Positions 15,245 to 24,019 of a stretch of 64,000 nucleotides of DNA are shown piece by piece; within the stretch, counting starts at the first letter, position 1; every line of letters begins with the position of its first letter. The DNA is taken from assembly GCA_030426105.1 (NCBI GenBank), contig JAUHZI010000001.1, positions 1-64,000 on the forward strand. The letters run 5' to 3'. Both the position numbers and the translations under genes were made by a program. Source of the DNA: Bacteroidia bacterium. GTDB lineage: Bacteria; Bacteroidota; Bacteroidia; Flavobacteriales_D; Parvicellaceae. The notes under the pieces were generated by a model. The model had not been told where the DNA came from and searched no databases. It worked only from the letters and a program-made list of their open reading frames with translations.

Positions 15245-18200
15245 TTGAACTTAGAAAAATTAAAATCGATTTATAATGAGTCCAGTAATTCGACTCAAAT
15301 TGCTAACACACTAAAACAAGTAGATACCCGAATTCATTTAAAAGGATTGGCTGGTTCTGTCGATGCGTTAATAGCAGCTAGTGTTTGTCATAACTTAAAT
15401 GGAAACTACCTATATGTTTTACGAGACAAAGAAGAAGCGGCCTATTTTTACAATAACTTAGAAAATATCCTAAAGGATGAAAAAGGGGTCTCCCTACTTT
15501 TTTACCCAGCATCTTATAGGAGACCATATCAAATTGAAGCTATAGACAATGCTAATATTATTCAAAGAACAGAGGTTCTGAACACCGTAAGGAAAAGGCG
15601 AAAAAACATTTTACTAGTAACCTACCCTGAAGCGATTATTGAAAATGTTGTTACCAAAAAAGAGTTCGAGAAAAACACATTAGAACTTGAAGTGGGCATT
15701 GAATATGAAATAGACTTTATCAATGAGCTTTTAATAGAGCATGACTTTGAGAAAGTTGATTACGTTTTCGAACCTGGTCAATTTGCTATACGAGGAGATA
15801 TCGTAGACATTTATTCTTTTTCCAATGATCAGCCCTACCGTCTAGAGTTTTTTGGAGATGAATTAGAATCCATTCGAATCTTTAATCCTGAAGATCAACT
15901 TTCTGTAAAAACACTTAAAAAAGTGGCAATTGTTCCTAATGTAAATAAGAAAATGCTAGAAGAAAGCAGAACATCTTTTTTAAGTTATATTCCTAACGAC
16001 ACTAAAATTTGGATTAAAGACTTTGCGTATGCTAAAGACAAAATCTTAAAAGGATTTGACAAGGCAAATTATACTTATAATCAAATTGATAGCACTGTAC
16101 GAAGGTTATCTCCTTTACAACTTTATTTGGCTCCAGCTGATTTTGAAAAACAATTACTGCAACACAACATCATTGAATTTGGAGAGCGTTTTCATTTCGA
16201 TGCGAACCTGACCCTCAACTATTCCATTGCACCTCAGCCTCCTTTTAATAAAAATTTCGACTTATTAATTGAGAGTTTGAATCGTAATACAACAAACAAA
16301 TTCATCAACCTCATTGTTTCGGATAATATAACACAACTGGAACGTCTGAATCGAATTTTCACTGACATAGGGCAAGAAGTTAACTATAGTCCTATACCAA
16401 TCGCATTACATGAAGGTTTTATTGACAAAGATTTAAAGATTGCTTGTTATACCGATCATCAAATTTTTGAACGTTACCATCGTTTCAAACTGAAAGAAGG
16501 CTACAAAAAATCCAAACAAGCTTTTACCTTAAAAGAAATTTACAACCTTCAAAAAGGTGACTTTGTTGTACACATTGATCATGGTGTTGGAGAGTTTTCT
16601 GGACTAGAAAAAATAGATACTAACGGAAAAATGCAAGAAGCCATTCGTTTGGTTTATAAAGGAGGAGACATCCTTTATGTCAGTATTCATTCTTTGCATA
16701 GAATTTCTAAGTTTACTGGTAAAGACGGTAAACAGCCTACCCTCAACAAACTAGGTTCTCCTGCATGGGCTGCTGCGAAGAAAAAAACAAAGTCAAGAAT
16801 AAAGGAAATGGCTTTTGATTTAATTCAATTGTATGCCAAAAGAAAAGCAAGCAAAGGCTTTGCTTTTACACCTGACTCATATTTACAAAATGAGTTAGAA
16901 GCCTCTTTTATTTATGAAGACACACCTGATCAACTTGCCACAACAATTGCTGTTAAACAGGACATGGAATCTGAAGCTCCAATGGACCGTTTAGTTTGTG
17001 GAGATGTTGGATTTGGGAAAACAGAGATAGCAATCAGAGCGGCTTTTAAAGCTGTTACTGACAATAAACAAGTTGCTCTTTTAGTCCCAACAACAGTTCT
17101 TGCATACCAACACTACAAAACATTTTCTGAACGCTTGAAGAATTTCCCTTGTACAGTAGACTATGTGAACCGTTTTAAATCTAATGCAAAAAATAAAGAA
17201 ACACTCAAGAAACTTTCTGAGGGTAAAGTTGACATTATCATTGGGACACATCGTTTGGCTGGAAAAGATGTTGAATTTAAAGATTTAGGTTTATTAATTA
17301 TAGATGAAGAACAGAAGTTTGGAGTATCAGTAAAAGATAAATTAAAGACCTTAAAAAACAATGTAGACACCCTTACATTAACAGCTACACCTATTCCTAG
17401 AACCCTTCAGTTCAGCATGATGAATGCCCGCGATTTATCGGTCATTAACACCCCTCCTCCAAATCGTTTTCCTATAGACACCATTGTACAATCATTTAGT
17501 GAAGCAACGGTTAGAGATGCTATAAACTACGAAACTCAACGAGGGGGACAGGTTTACTTCATCAACAATAGAGTACAAAACATTAAGGAAGTTGCAGGCA
17601 TGATTCAGCGCCTCTGCCCTGATGCAAGGGTAGCTATCGGACATGGCCAAATGGATGGCAAACAATTAGAAGCCATTATTATGGACTTTATGGCAGGAAT
17701 GTATGATGTTTTAGTCGCAACATCCATTGTAGAATCAGGGATTGATGTTCCTAATGCGAACACAATTATTATTAACAATGCAAACCATTTTGGCTTAAGC
17801 GACTTACACCAATTACGTGGTCGAGTTGGGCGTTCCAACAAAAAAGCTTTTGCTTATTTATTCACTCCTCCACCTCAACATTTAACCGAGGATGCTAGAA
17901 AAAGATTAGCAGCAATTGAACAGTTTTCAGATCTAGGAAGTGGAATTAATATTGCTATGCGAGATTTAGACATTCGTGGTGCAGGAGATTTATTAGGAGC
18001 TAATCAGAGCGGTTTTATTGGAGACATTGGTTTTGACACTTTCCAAAAAATCTTGGATGAGGCCATAAAAGAATTAAAAGAAAAAGAATTCAAAGATGTC
18101 TTTGAAGAGGAATTAGCTAACCAAGATTTTGTTTCTGATTGTCAACTGGAAACAGATATGCAGCTTGTCATTCCAGATGATTATGTAAATGAAATTACTG

Positions 18201-18589
18201 AACGTTTGAGTTTATACCGCGAACTAGACGACTCTGAAAATGAAGAGAGCCTTACCCTTTTTGCTACCCACTTAAAAGACCGCTTTGGAGACATCCCTAA
18301 AGAAACTGAAGAATTAATGAATGCAGTAAGGTTAAGGTGGTTAGCTAAAGATGTTGGCTTTACTAAACTTATTATTAAAAACAACATCATGTTAGGTTCT
18401 TTTATTGCTGATCAACAATCGCCATATTTTCAATCCGAAAAGTTCACTTTAGTTCTCAATCATATTCAAAAAAACACTAAAGATTGCACAATTGCTGAAA
18501 AGAACGGAAAATTAAGAATGCGCTTTAACAACATTAGGAGCATAGAAGAAGCAAAAGATACTCTTAGCCATCTTTTAAACGGTAAATAA
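15245..18589 (+). CDS. mfd: Transcription-repair coupling factor Mfd
   Basis: 1114 aa, normal for Bacteroidota Mfd. It displaces RNA polymerase stalled at DNA damage and recruits UvrA. The N-terminal third is the UvrB-homology region (YRRPYQIEAID, FEPGQFAIRGDIVDIYSF, RLEFFGDELESIRIF). Then comes the polymerase-interaction domain (LQKGDFVVHIDHGVGEFSGL), and the helicase motor with Walker A CGDVGFGKTE near residue 585, IIDEEQKFGV near 690, TLTATPIPRTL, and LHQLRGRVGRSNKKAFAYL (motif VI). The C-terminal TRCF domain follows. The start is TTG, supported by the length and by a promoter box just upstream; no ATG gives a better N-terminus. Confidence 0.97.
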   Translation: MNLEKLKSIYNESSNSTQIANTLKQVDTRIHLKGLAGSVDALIAASVCHNLNGNYLYVLRDKEEAAYFYNNLENILKDEKGVSLLFYPASYRRPYQIEAIDNANIIQRTEVLNTVRKRRKNILLVTYPEAIIENVVTKKEFEKNTLELEVGIEYEIDFINELLIEHDFEKVDYVFEPGQFAIRGDIVDIYSFSNDQPYRLEFFGDELESIRIFNPEDQLSVKTLKKVAIVPNVNKKMLEESRTSFLSYIPNDTKIWIKDFAYAKDKILKGFDKANYTYNQIDSTVRRLSPLQLYLAPADFEKQLLQHNIIEFGERFHFDANLTLNYSIAPQPPFNKNFDLLIESLNRNTTNKFINLIVSDNITQLERLNRIFTDIGQEVNYSPIPIALHEGFIDKDLKIACYTDHQIFERYHRFKLKEGYKKSKQAFTLKEIYNLQKGDFVVHIDHGVGEFSGLEKIDTNGKMQEAIRLVYKGGDILYVSIHSLHRISKFTGKDGKQPTLNKLGSPAWAAAKKKTKSRIKEMAFDLIQLYAKRKASKGFAFTPDSYLQNELEASFIYEDTPDQLATTIAVKQDMESEAPMDRLVCGDVGFGKTEIAIRAAFKAVTDNKQVALLVPTTVLAYQHYKTFSERLKNFPCTVDYVNRFKSNAKNKETLKKLSEGKVDIIIGTHRLAGKDVEFKDLGLLIIDEEQKFGVSVKDKLKTLKNNVDTLTLTATPIPRTLQFSMMNARDLSVINTPPPNRFPIDTIVQSFSEATVRDAINYETQRGGQVYFINNRVQNIKEVAGMIQRLCPDARVAIGHGQMDGKQLEAIIMDFMAGMYDVLVATSIVESGIDVPNANTIIINNANHFGLSDLHQLRGRVGRSNKKAFAYLFTPPPQHLTEDARKRLAAIEQFSDLGSGINIAMRDLDIRGAGDLLGANQSGFIGDIGFDTFQKILDEAIKELKEKEFKDVFEEELANQDFVSDCQLETDMQLVIPDDYVNEITERLSLYRELDDSENEESLTLFATHLKDRFGDIPKETEELMNAVRLRWLAKDVGFTKLIIKNNIMLGSFIADQQSPYFQSEKFTLVLNHIQKNTKDCTIAEKNGKLRMRFNNIRSIEEAKDTLSHLLNGK

Positions 18590-18638
18590 GTCGAACCCAA
18601 AAAAAGAAAAAAAAAGATTAATAGTTTAAAAAAATGTT

Positions 18639-18646
18639 TACTTTTG
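18639..18646 (+). promoter_or_regulatory. -7 box TACTTTTG of rho
   Basis: Perfect TAnnTTTG. Transcription would begin near 18653, giving a leader of roughly 95 bases before the rho ATG, longer than for most genes here. Rho often controls its own leader, which such a length would allow. Confidence 0.6.
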
Positions 18647-18748
18647 TGATATATACAGTGAAGGGAATCTAACACCTTATATATTCCCCAATAGCACTAC
18701 TTACGCACAAAATATATTTTCAAAAAATAACATTTCATTAGTATTTAT

Positions 18749-20449
18749 ATGTACGATATAGCTCAACTAAGAAGCAAAAAAGTTGTTGAATTACGCGAAA
18801 TCGCGGCAGAATTAAAATTGACGAGGGTAGATAAACTAAAGAAAGAAGAGTTAGTTTATAAAATTTTGGATGAACAAGCTATAGTTTCTGCATCTGAGAT
18901 TTCAAAGCCCAAACCTAAAAGACCTAGAACAACTCGTAAAGAGAAATTGGCGAGTTCTGAAAACAAAACAACAAAAGATACTACTGCCGAAAAAGATACA
19001 AAAACAGTAGTAACAAAGAAAGAAGAGGCTCCTAAAAACAAAGAAACCAAGAAACCAGCTAAACAAGCTCCTCAACAGAAAAAAGGCGAAACAAAAGACG
19101 CACCAAAAAGAGAGGTTGAAGACACTTCTAACAAACAGAAGAAACAGCAACCTCAAAAGAAAACTGACAACAGTAAAGCTAACGCTAACAACCCTAACCA
19201 CCCTAGTTATAAAGGGAATAAAAACACAAACAATAACACCCAAAGGAACACGAACCAAAATCAACGTAATAACCCTAACCAGAAACAGATTAGAAAACCA
19301 CAAACCACTGCTGAAGAATTAGGTTATAATTTTGATAACTTAATCACTAGTGAAGGAGTTTTAGAAGTCATGCAAGATGGATATGGTTTTTTACGATCTT
19401 CTGACTACCATTACTTACCATCACCTGATGATGTTTATGTTTCCCATTCTCAAATTAAATTATTTGGATTAAAAACGGGGGACACAATTAAAGGTAGTAT
19501 TCGTCCTCCTAAAATTGGGGAACGTTATTTCCCATTAATTAAATTTTTGAGAATTAATGGTCGTGAGCCCAATGAAATTAAAGATCGTGTTCCTTTTAAA
19601 TATTTAACTCCACTTTTCCCAACAGAAAAGCTAAAATTAACAGGACATAGTAAAGAAACGCTTTCTACTCGTGTTATGGACTTATTTGCACCTATAGGAA
19701 AGGGGCAAAGAGGAATGATTGTAGCTCAACCAAAAACTGGTAAGACTGTTTTATTAAAAGATGTTGCGAACGCCATTGCTAGTAACCATCCTGAGGTTTA
19801 TTTAATGGTTCTTTTAATTGATGAACGTCCAGAAGAGGTTACAGATATGCAACGCAGTGTAAATGCCGAGGTTATTGCTTCAACATTTGACGAACCAGCA
19901 GAAAGACATGTAAAAGTTGCCAATATTGTATTGGAAAAAGCGAAGAGATTAGTAGAAAGTGGACACGATGTTTGTATTTTGTTAGACTCTATTACTCGTT
20001 TAGCAAGAGCTTACAATACCGTAATGCCAGCATCTGGAAAAGTCTTAACTGGAGGTGTTGACGCTAATGCATTGCACAAGCCAAAACGATTCTTTGGTGC
20101 TGCTCGTAAAATTGAAAATGGAGGATCTTTAACTATCTTAGCTACAGCTTTAACTGAAACTGGATCTAAAATGGATGAAGTTATTTTCGAAGAGTTTAAG
20201 GGTACTGGTAATATGGAGTTACAATTGGATCGTAAGATTGCTAACAGAAGAATATTCCCAGCTATAGACATCTTAACTTCTGGTACAAGGAGAGAAGACC
20301 TATTGTTAAGTAAAGAATCTCTACAACGTGTATGGTTACTACGAAAGTATATGGCGGACATGAAATCTGTTGAAGCAATGGAGTTCTTAAAAGATCGTAT
20401 GCAAGCTAGTAGAACTAATGAAGAGTTCTTAGCTTCTATGAATGGATAA
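18749..20449 (+). CDS. rho: Transcription termination factor Rho with a disordered insertion
   Basis: 566 aa compared with about 420 in E. coli. Residues 1-45 are the Rho N-terminal helical domain ([34 protein letters not shown]). Residues about 50-190 are a low-complexity tract rich in K, N, Q, T and P. After that comes the cold-shock-like RNA-binding domain ([30 protein letters not shown]), then the hexameric ATPase with Walker A AQPKTGKT near 325 and [12 protein letters not shown]. The insertion is common in Bacteroidota; in Bacteroides thetaiotaomicron a comparable Rho region drives condensate formation. It is a single-gene unit with its own promoter and a terminator behind it. Confidence 0.97.
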   Translation: MYDIAQLRSKKVVELREIAAELKLTRVDKLKKEELVYKILDEQAIVSASEISKPKPKRPRTTRKEKLASSENKTTKDTTAEKDTKTVVTKKEEAPKNKETKKPAKQAPQQKKGETKDAPKREVEDTSNKQKKQQPQKKTDNSKANANNPNHPSYKGNKNTNNNTQRNTNQNQRNNPNQKQIRKPQTTAEELGYNFDNLITSEGVLEVMQDGYGFLRSSDYHYLPSPDDVYVSHSQIKLFGLKTGDTIKGSIRPPKIGERYFPLIKFLRINGREPNEIKDRVPFKYLTPLFPTEKLKLTGHSKETLSTRVMDLFAPIGKGQRGMIVAQPKTGKTVLLKDVANAIASNHPEVYLMVLLIDERPEEVTDMQRSVNAEVIASTFDEPAERHVKVANIVLEKAKRLVESGHDVCILLDSITRLARAYNTVMPASGKVLTGGVDANALHKPKRFFGAARKIENGGSLTILATALTETGSKMDEVIFEEFKGTGNMELQLDRKIANRRIFPAIDILTSGTRREDLLLSKESLQRVWLLRKYMADMKSVEAMEFLKDRMQASRTNEEFLASMNG

Positions 20450-20471
20450 CATAAGAAAAACTGATAATGAC

Positions 20472-20507
20472 AAAGGCTCATCATAAAATTTTATGATGAG
20501 CCTTTTT
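20472..20507. terminator. Bidirectional intrinsic terminator between rho and the thioredoxin-like gene
   Basis: AAAGGCTCATCATAAAA and its near-perfect complement form a stem of more than 12 pairs ending in TTTTT on the plus side and an A run on the minus side. Confidence 0.88.
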
Positions 20508-20527
20508 GATGTAATTAACTGTACAAG

Positions 20528-21112
20528 TTAACTAAACAATTCTACTAACTCTTCTTGTAATGTATGTGTTTTATCTTTTACATACCACTTTTGCAATTCA
20601 ACACTAAACTCTTCATATGACAGTTGTGGATTAGCTTTATGTTCCATTACCATATTTTGAGCAGGAGCTGGTCTAGGCCCCCATCTTTTAACTTCATTAA
20701 AATCCTCATCAAACAATACAAAAATGGGAATTGATTTGGCTCCATTTGTTAAATAATTCTCCATGACTTCTGGATACTCATCCCTAATCATCACCTTTAA
20801 CGTTACTCCGCCTACCTCATCAGCTAACAATTTCATAATTGGAATAATATTTCCTGCATCTCCACACCAAGCTTCAGATATTAGCAACCAATTTTTAGTG
20901 GAGTTTGCTTTTACTTTATCAACCAATTCCTCAGTTAATTGATAAGTCTTCAATCCTCTCTTTGTTCTTGTTAAAGACAGTTTGGTGTAGTTTAACATTC
21001 CTTCAGACTGATTTGCCCCAGTAGTCTTACCGCTTTCAAACAACTCCTGAATATGTTGATAGTAGGCATCAAATTCAGGTAATTCATTGTAAAATTCTTT
21101 CGTTACTTTCAT
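20528..21112 (-). CDS. Thioredoxin-fold protein with a WCGDAGN motif
   Basis: 194 aa, cytoplasmic (no signal peptide). The central part NWLLISEAWCGDAGNIIPIMKLLADEVGG aligns with the thioredoxin active-site strand and helix, but the usual CxxC is CGDA, leaving a single cysteine. KSIPIFVLFDEDFNEVKRWGPRP holds the expected cis-proline (SIP). This one-cysteine family is frequent in Bacteroidota; a peroxidase- or glutathione-like role is possible but not shown. Monocistronic, convergent with rho. Confidence 0.8.
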   Translation of the reverse strand: MKVTKEFYNELPEFDAYYQHIQELFESGKTTGANQSEGMLNYTKLSLTRTKRGLKTYQLTEELVDKVKANSTKNWLLISEAWCGDAGNIIPIMKLLADEVGGVTLKVMIRDEYPEVMENYLTNGAKSIPIFVLFDEDFNEVKRWGPRPAPAQNMVMEHKANPQLSYEEFSVELQKWYVKDKTHTLQEELVELFS

Positions 21113-21229
21113 ATCTTGATTGATTCTATTTTTCTTGATTCATTTTATATATCTGTCTAAAAAAAAACAAATTCCTTATAGATAACTAAAATTTTAAATT
21201 ATCTCCTATAAGCAAAACACTTTTTTTAT

Positions 21230-21237
21230 TACTTTTG
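21230..21237 (+). promoter_or_regulatory. -7 box TACTTTTG before the 32-aa membrane protein
   Basis: Perfect TAnnTTTG 19 bases before the ATG at 21257. It is the same 8-mer as in front of rho and of the gene at 14421. No -33 TTTG is clear. Confidence 0.55.
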
Positions 21238-21256
21238 TTCAAAATAAGAATAAGAA

Positions 21257-21355
21257 ATGGCAGATAAAAATTTTCACGGTAGCACAGAAGGAATTGGATA
21301 CATTTACGTTGGATTAGCATTAGTTACTATTTTCACTATTGTTTTTTTCGGTTAA
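21257..21355 (+). CDS. 32-aa single-pass membrane protein (too short for the ORF track)
   Basis: The ATG opens a frame reading MADKNFHGSTEGIGYIYVGL followed by ALVTIFTIVFFG and a TAA stop. It has a short polar N-terminus and one transmembrane helix of about 19 residues. Support for translation: a perfect promoter box 19 bases upstream, no other gene in the 264-base space between the thioredoxin-like and GH3 genes, and a coherent soluble-plus-membrane layout. It could be a small subunit of a respiratory or other membrane complex, but no family is recognised. The GH3 gene begins 21 bases downstream, likely on the same mRNA. Confidence 0.6.
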   Translation: MADKNFHGSTEGIGYIYVGLALVTIFTIVFFG

Positions 21356-21376
21356 TTTGACAAACGCTTCAAAACA

Positions 21377-22909
21377 ATGAATAAGCGAATTGGAAAACCT
21401 TTCAATTCAATTTTTTCATGGATTATAAAAAAAAGAATCCATCAAATCGACTTATTCAAAAAACACCCTATAGAAGTTCAAAACGAACTCATAGAATCGC
21501 TTATAACACGAGCAAAAGACACTGAATTTGGGAAAAAACATCATTTCTCATCTATTGAGAATTACCTTGACTTTACTAAAAACATTCCCATTCAGGACTA
21601 TAGTTCCTTAAAACCTTATATTGACAGAAACATCAAAGGCGAGCAAAACTTGCTATGGCCTGACGAAGTTAAATGGTTTGCAAAATCCTCAGGTACAACG
21701 ACAGGAAAAAGTAAATTTATTCCTGTAACCAAAGAGGTAATAGAAGATTGCCACTACAAAGGAGGAAAAGACCTATTAGGGATGTATTACAACCACCACC
21801 CTAACACTCAACTTTTTAATGGAAAACATCTTATTTTAGGAGGCAGTTCTCAAATTAACTACTTCAATCACCAATCTTACTTCGGTGACTTATCGGCTAT
21901 TATTGTCAATAACTTGCCTTGGTGGTGTGAATGGCGAAGAACCCCCAAAAAAGAAATTACACTGATGGAAGACTGGAATGAAAAACTACCTAAAATGGTA
22001 GAGTCTACAATCAATGAAGATGTAATGATATTAGCAGGCGTGCCTTCATGGACTCTAGTCTTTCTGAAACAAGTCCTGGAACATACTCAAAAAGATAACA
22101 TTATGGATGTATGGCCCAACTTAGAGCTATATATGCATGGAGGCGTTAATTTCGAACCCTACCGATCTCAATTTGAATCCATTATAAAAAATGAGCGCAT
22201 GAACTATGTTCAAACATATAATGCAAGTGAGGGTTTTTTTGCTATCCAAGACCAAATAAAAGCAATCGACATGTTATTGATGCTTGATTATGGTATCTAC
22301 TATGAATTTCTACCGTTAGATGAGCTCCATAAAGAAACACCTAAAACTCTTGAATTAAAAGATGTTCAAACAGGGGTTAATTATGCATTAATTATAACTA
22401 CTAGTGCTGGATTATGGCGTTATATGATTGGTGATACAATCCAATTTACCAACATAAAACCACATCGTATTATCGTTACAGGTAGAACTAGTCAATTTAT
22501 CAATACTTTTGGAGAAGAAGTAATGGTAGACAACACTGACAAAGCAATACGCATTGCTTGTGAACGCACCAACTCTTCAGTGAAAGATTATACATTAGCA
22601 CCTGTTTTTATGAAAGAGCATGAAACTGGTGGACATGAGTGGATTATAGAATTTTATAAAAAACCGCAGAACATTGGCTTTTTTGTTGATGTATTAGATA
22701 ACGCTTTAAAAAGTCTAAATAGTGACTATGAAGCAAAAAGATCTAATGATCTTACCATTAGAAAGCCAATAATACATATCGCAAAAACTGGCACATTTCA
22801 TGATTGGCTTAATAGTAAAGGTAAATTAGGTGGTCAACATAAAGTGCCACGTTTATCTAATAATAGAATACTAATTGAAGAATTATTAACGTTAATGAAA
22901 CAAGATTAA
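21377..22909 (+). CDS. GH3-family acyl-adenylate amido ligase-like protein
   Basis: 510 aa. It shows the GH3 hallmarks: WFAKSSGTTTGKSKFIPVT (P-loop-like ATP/AMP motif), YNASEGFFAIQD (motif II, Y-x-A-S-E-G), and LWRYMIGDTIQFT (motif III region). In plants GH3 enzymes adenylate jasmonate, auxin or benzoates and couple them to amino acids; bacterial members are plentiful in Bacteroidota, but their substrates are not known to me. No signal peptide. It is followed after 9 bases by a propeller-like secreted protein and then yidD. Confidence 0.9.
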   Translation: MNKRIGKPFNSIFSWIIKKRIHQIDLFKKHPIEVQNELIESLITRAKDTEFGKKHHFSSIENYLDFTKNIPIQDYSSLKPYIDRNIKGEQNLLWPDEVKWFAKSSGTTTGKSKFIPVTKEVIEDCHYKGGKDLLGMYYNHHPNTQLFNGKHLILGGSSQINYFNHQSYFGDLSAIIVNNLPWWCEWRRTPKKEITLMEDWNEKLPKMVESTINEDVMILAGVPSWTLVFLKQVLEHTQKDNIMDVWPNLELYMHGGVNFEPYRSQFESIIKNERMNYVQTYNASEGFFAIQDQIKAIDMLLMLDYGIYYEFLPLDELHKETPKTLELKDVQTGVNYALIITTSAGLWRYMIGDTIQFTNIKPHRIIVTGRTSQFINTFGEEVMVDNTDKAIRIACERTNSSVKDYTLAPVFMKEHETGGHEWIIEFYKKPQNIGFFVDVLDNALKSLNSDYEAKRSNDLTIRKPIIHIAKTGTFHDWLNSKGKLGGQHKVPRLSNNRILIEELLTLMKQD

Positions 22910-22918
22910 TATTTACAC

Positions 22919-23716
22919 ATGAAATTTTCTATTCTTATAACGTTGTTTTTTATTAGCCTATTCCTTAGTGCTCAAATCAAGCCTACCCTCAGCTTCAAAG
23001 TTGACCAAGCCAACAATATCAGGATTGACCACCTTGACAACATCTATTTATTCAATAAAACAACGATAGATAAATACAATACTAATGGAAATAAAATAGC
23101 AACATACAGTAATAATCAATTAGGTGATATTAGTAAGATTGACATAAGTAATCCACTAAAAGTTTTGGTACTACATAAAGACCAAAACACATTAGAAATT
23201 TTAGACAATACCTTATCAACAGAACGTAATACAACATTAGATTTGACTAATGCTAATTTGTACAACACTAGCGTTTTTGCCTACAGTTCTATTGATAATG
23301 GAATCTGGTTTTATGATCGCGAATTGTTTCAAATCATCAAAGTTGACCTGACAATGAACCGAATCTATGAATCAGGTAATTTGTTGCAAATTTTAGGGCT
23401 AGAGACTCTAGAAGTTGTTGACTTAATTGAACATAAAAACAAACTATACCTTATTACTCCAAAATCAATTTTAATCTTCGACAATTTTGGAGCTTACTAC
23501 TCTACGATTCATTTACATGACAATGAAAAAGTGTTAAGTATAGAGGAAAATACTATTTTTTATAAAACTGCCAAACATATCAAAGCATATAATCTATTAA
23601 CCTTTGAAACGCAAGAAACTCCATTTCAAGCCCCTAATAACTCAAAAATTGCCTTAAAAAACAATAAAGTTTATAGTGTTACAGATCGCATTTTTTCTGT
23701 TTTTGAATTAGAATAA
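22919..23716 (+). CDS. Exported protein, probable beta-propeller-like
   Basis: 265 aa with a signal peptide ending near LFLSAQ. The mature part repeats short blocks such as IRIDHLDNIYLFNKTTIDKYNTNGNKIATYSNN, resembling NHL or 6-bladed propeller strands ('D..GNIY..D...I..F...G'), but the match is loose. Nine bases separate it from the GH3 gene, and yidD follows after 32 bases. No specific role can be given. Confidence 0.6.
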   Translation: MKFSILITLFFISLFLSAQIKPTLSFKVDQANNIRIDHLDNIYLFNKTTIDKYNTNGNKIATYSNNQLGDISKIDISNPLKVLVLHKDQNTLEILDNTLSTERNTTLDLTNANLYNTSVFAYSSIDNGIWFYDRELFQIIKVDLTMNRIYESGNLLQILGLETLEVVDLIEHKNKLYLITPKSILIFDNFGAYYSTIHLHDNEKVLSIEENTIFYKTAKHIKAYNLLTFETQETPFQAPNNSKIALKNNKVYSVTDRIFSVFELE

Positions 23717-23748
23717 GAATAGAAAATCTTATCTTGTAAGAATTAATT

Positions 23749-24006
23749 ATGAAAACCATTTTGAGCTACATAGTTTTATTTCCTGTTAAACTTTATCAAT
23801 GGATTATTTCTCCTTTATTCCCTGCTACCTGTAGACACACTCCAACTTGTTCAGTTTACACTGTTGAAGCGGTAAAAGAATGGGGACCATTAAAAGGAAT
23901 TTGGTTAGGAATGAAACGGTTAGCAAAATGCCATCCTTGGGGTACATCGGGACACGATCCTGTACCAAGAAAATGCGATCATAAAAACTGTAATCACGAA
24001 CACTAA
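23749..24006 (+). CDS. yidD: Membrane protein insertion efficiency factor YidD
   Basis: 85 aa. It has the conserved core of the family: YQWIISPLFPATCRHTPTCSVYTVEAVKEWGPLKGIWLGMKRLAKCHPWG, with the three cysteines, the SxY motif and the CHPW(G) motif. YidD is a small amphipathic inner-membrane protein that assists YidC. In most bacteria it lies in the rpmH-rnpA-yidD-yidC cluster, but in Bacteroidota it is usually elsewhere, as here. It is followed after 13 bases by the ACMSD gene. Confidence 0.96.
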   Translation: MKTILSYIVLFPVKLYQWIISPLFPATCRHTPTCSVYTVEAVKEWGPLKGIWLGMKRLAKCHPWGTSGHDPVPRKCDHKNCNHEH

Positions 24007-24019
24007 AACACACAATACT

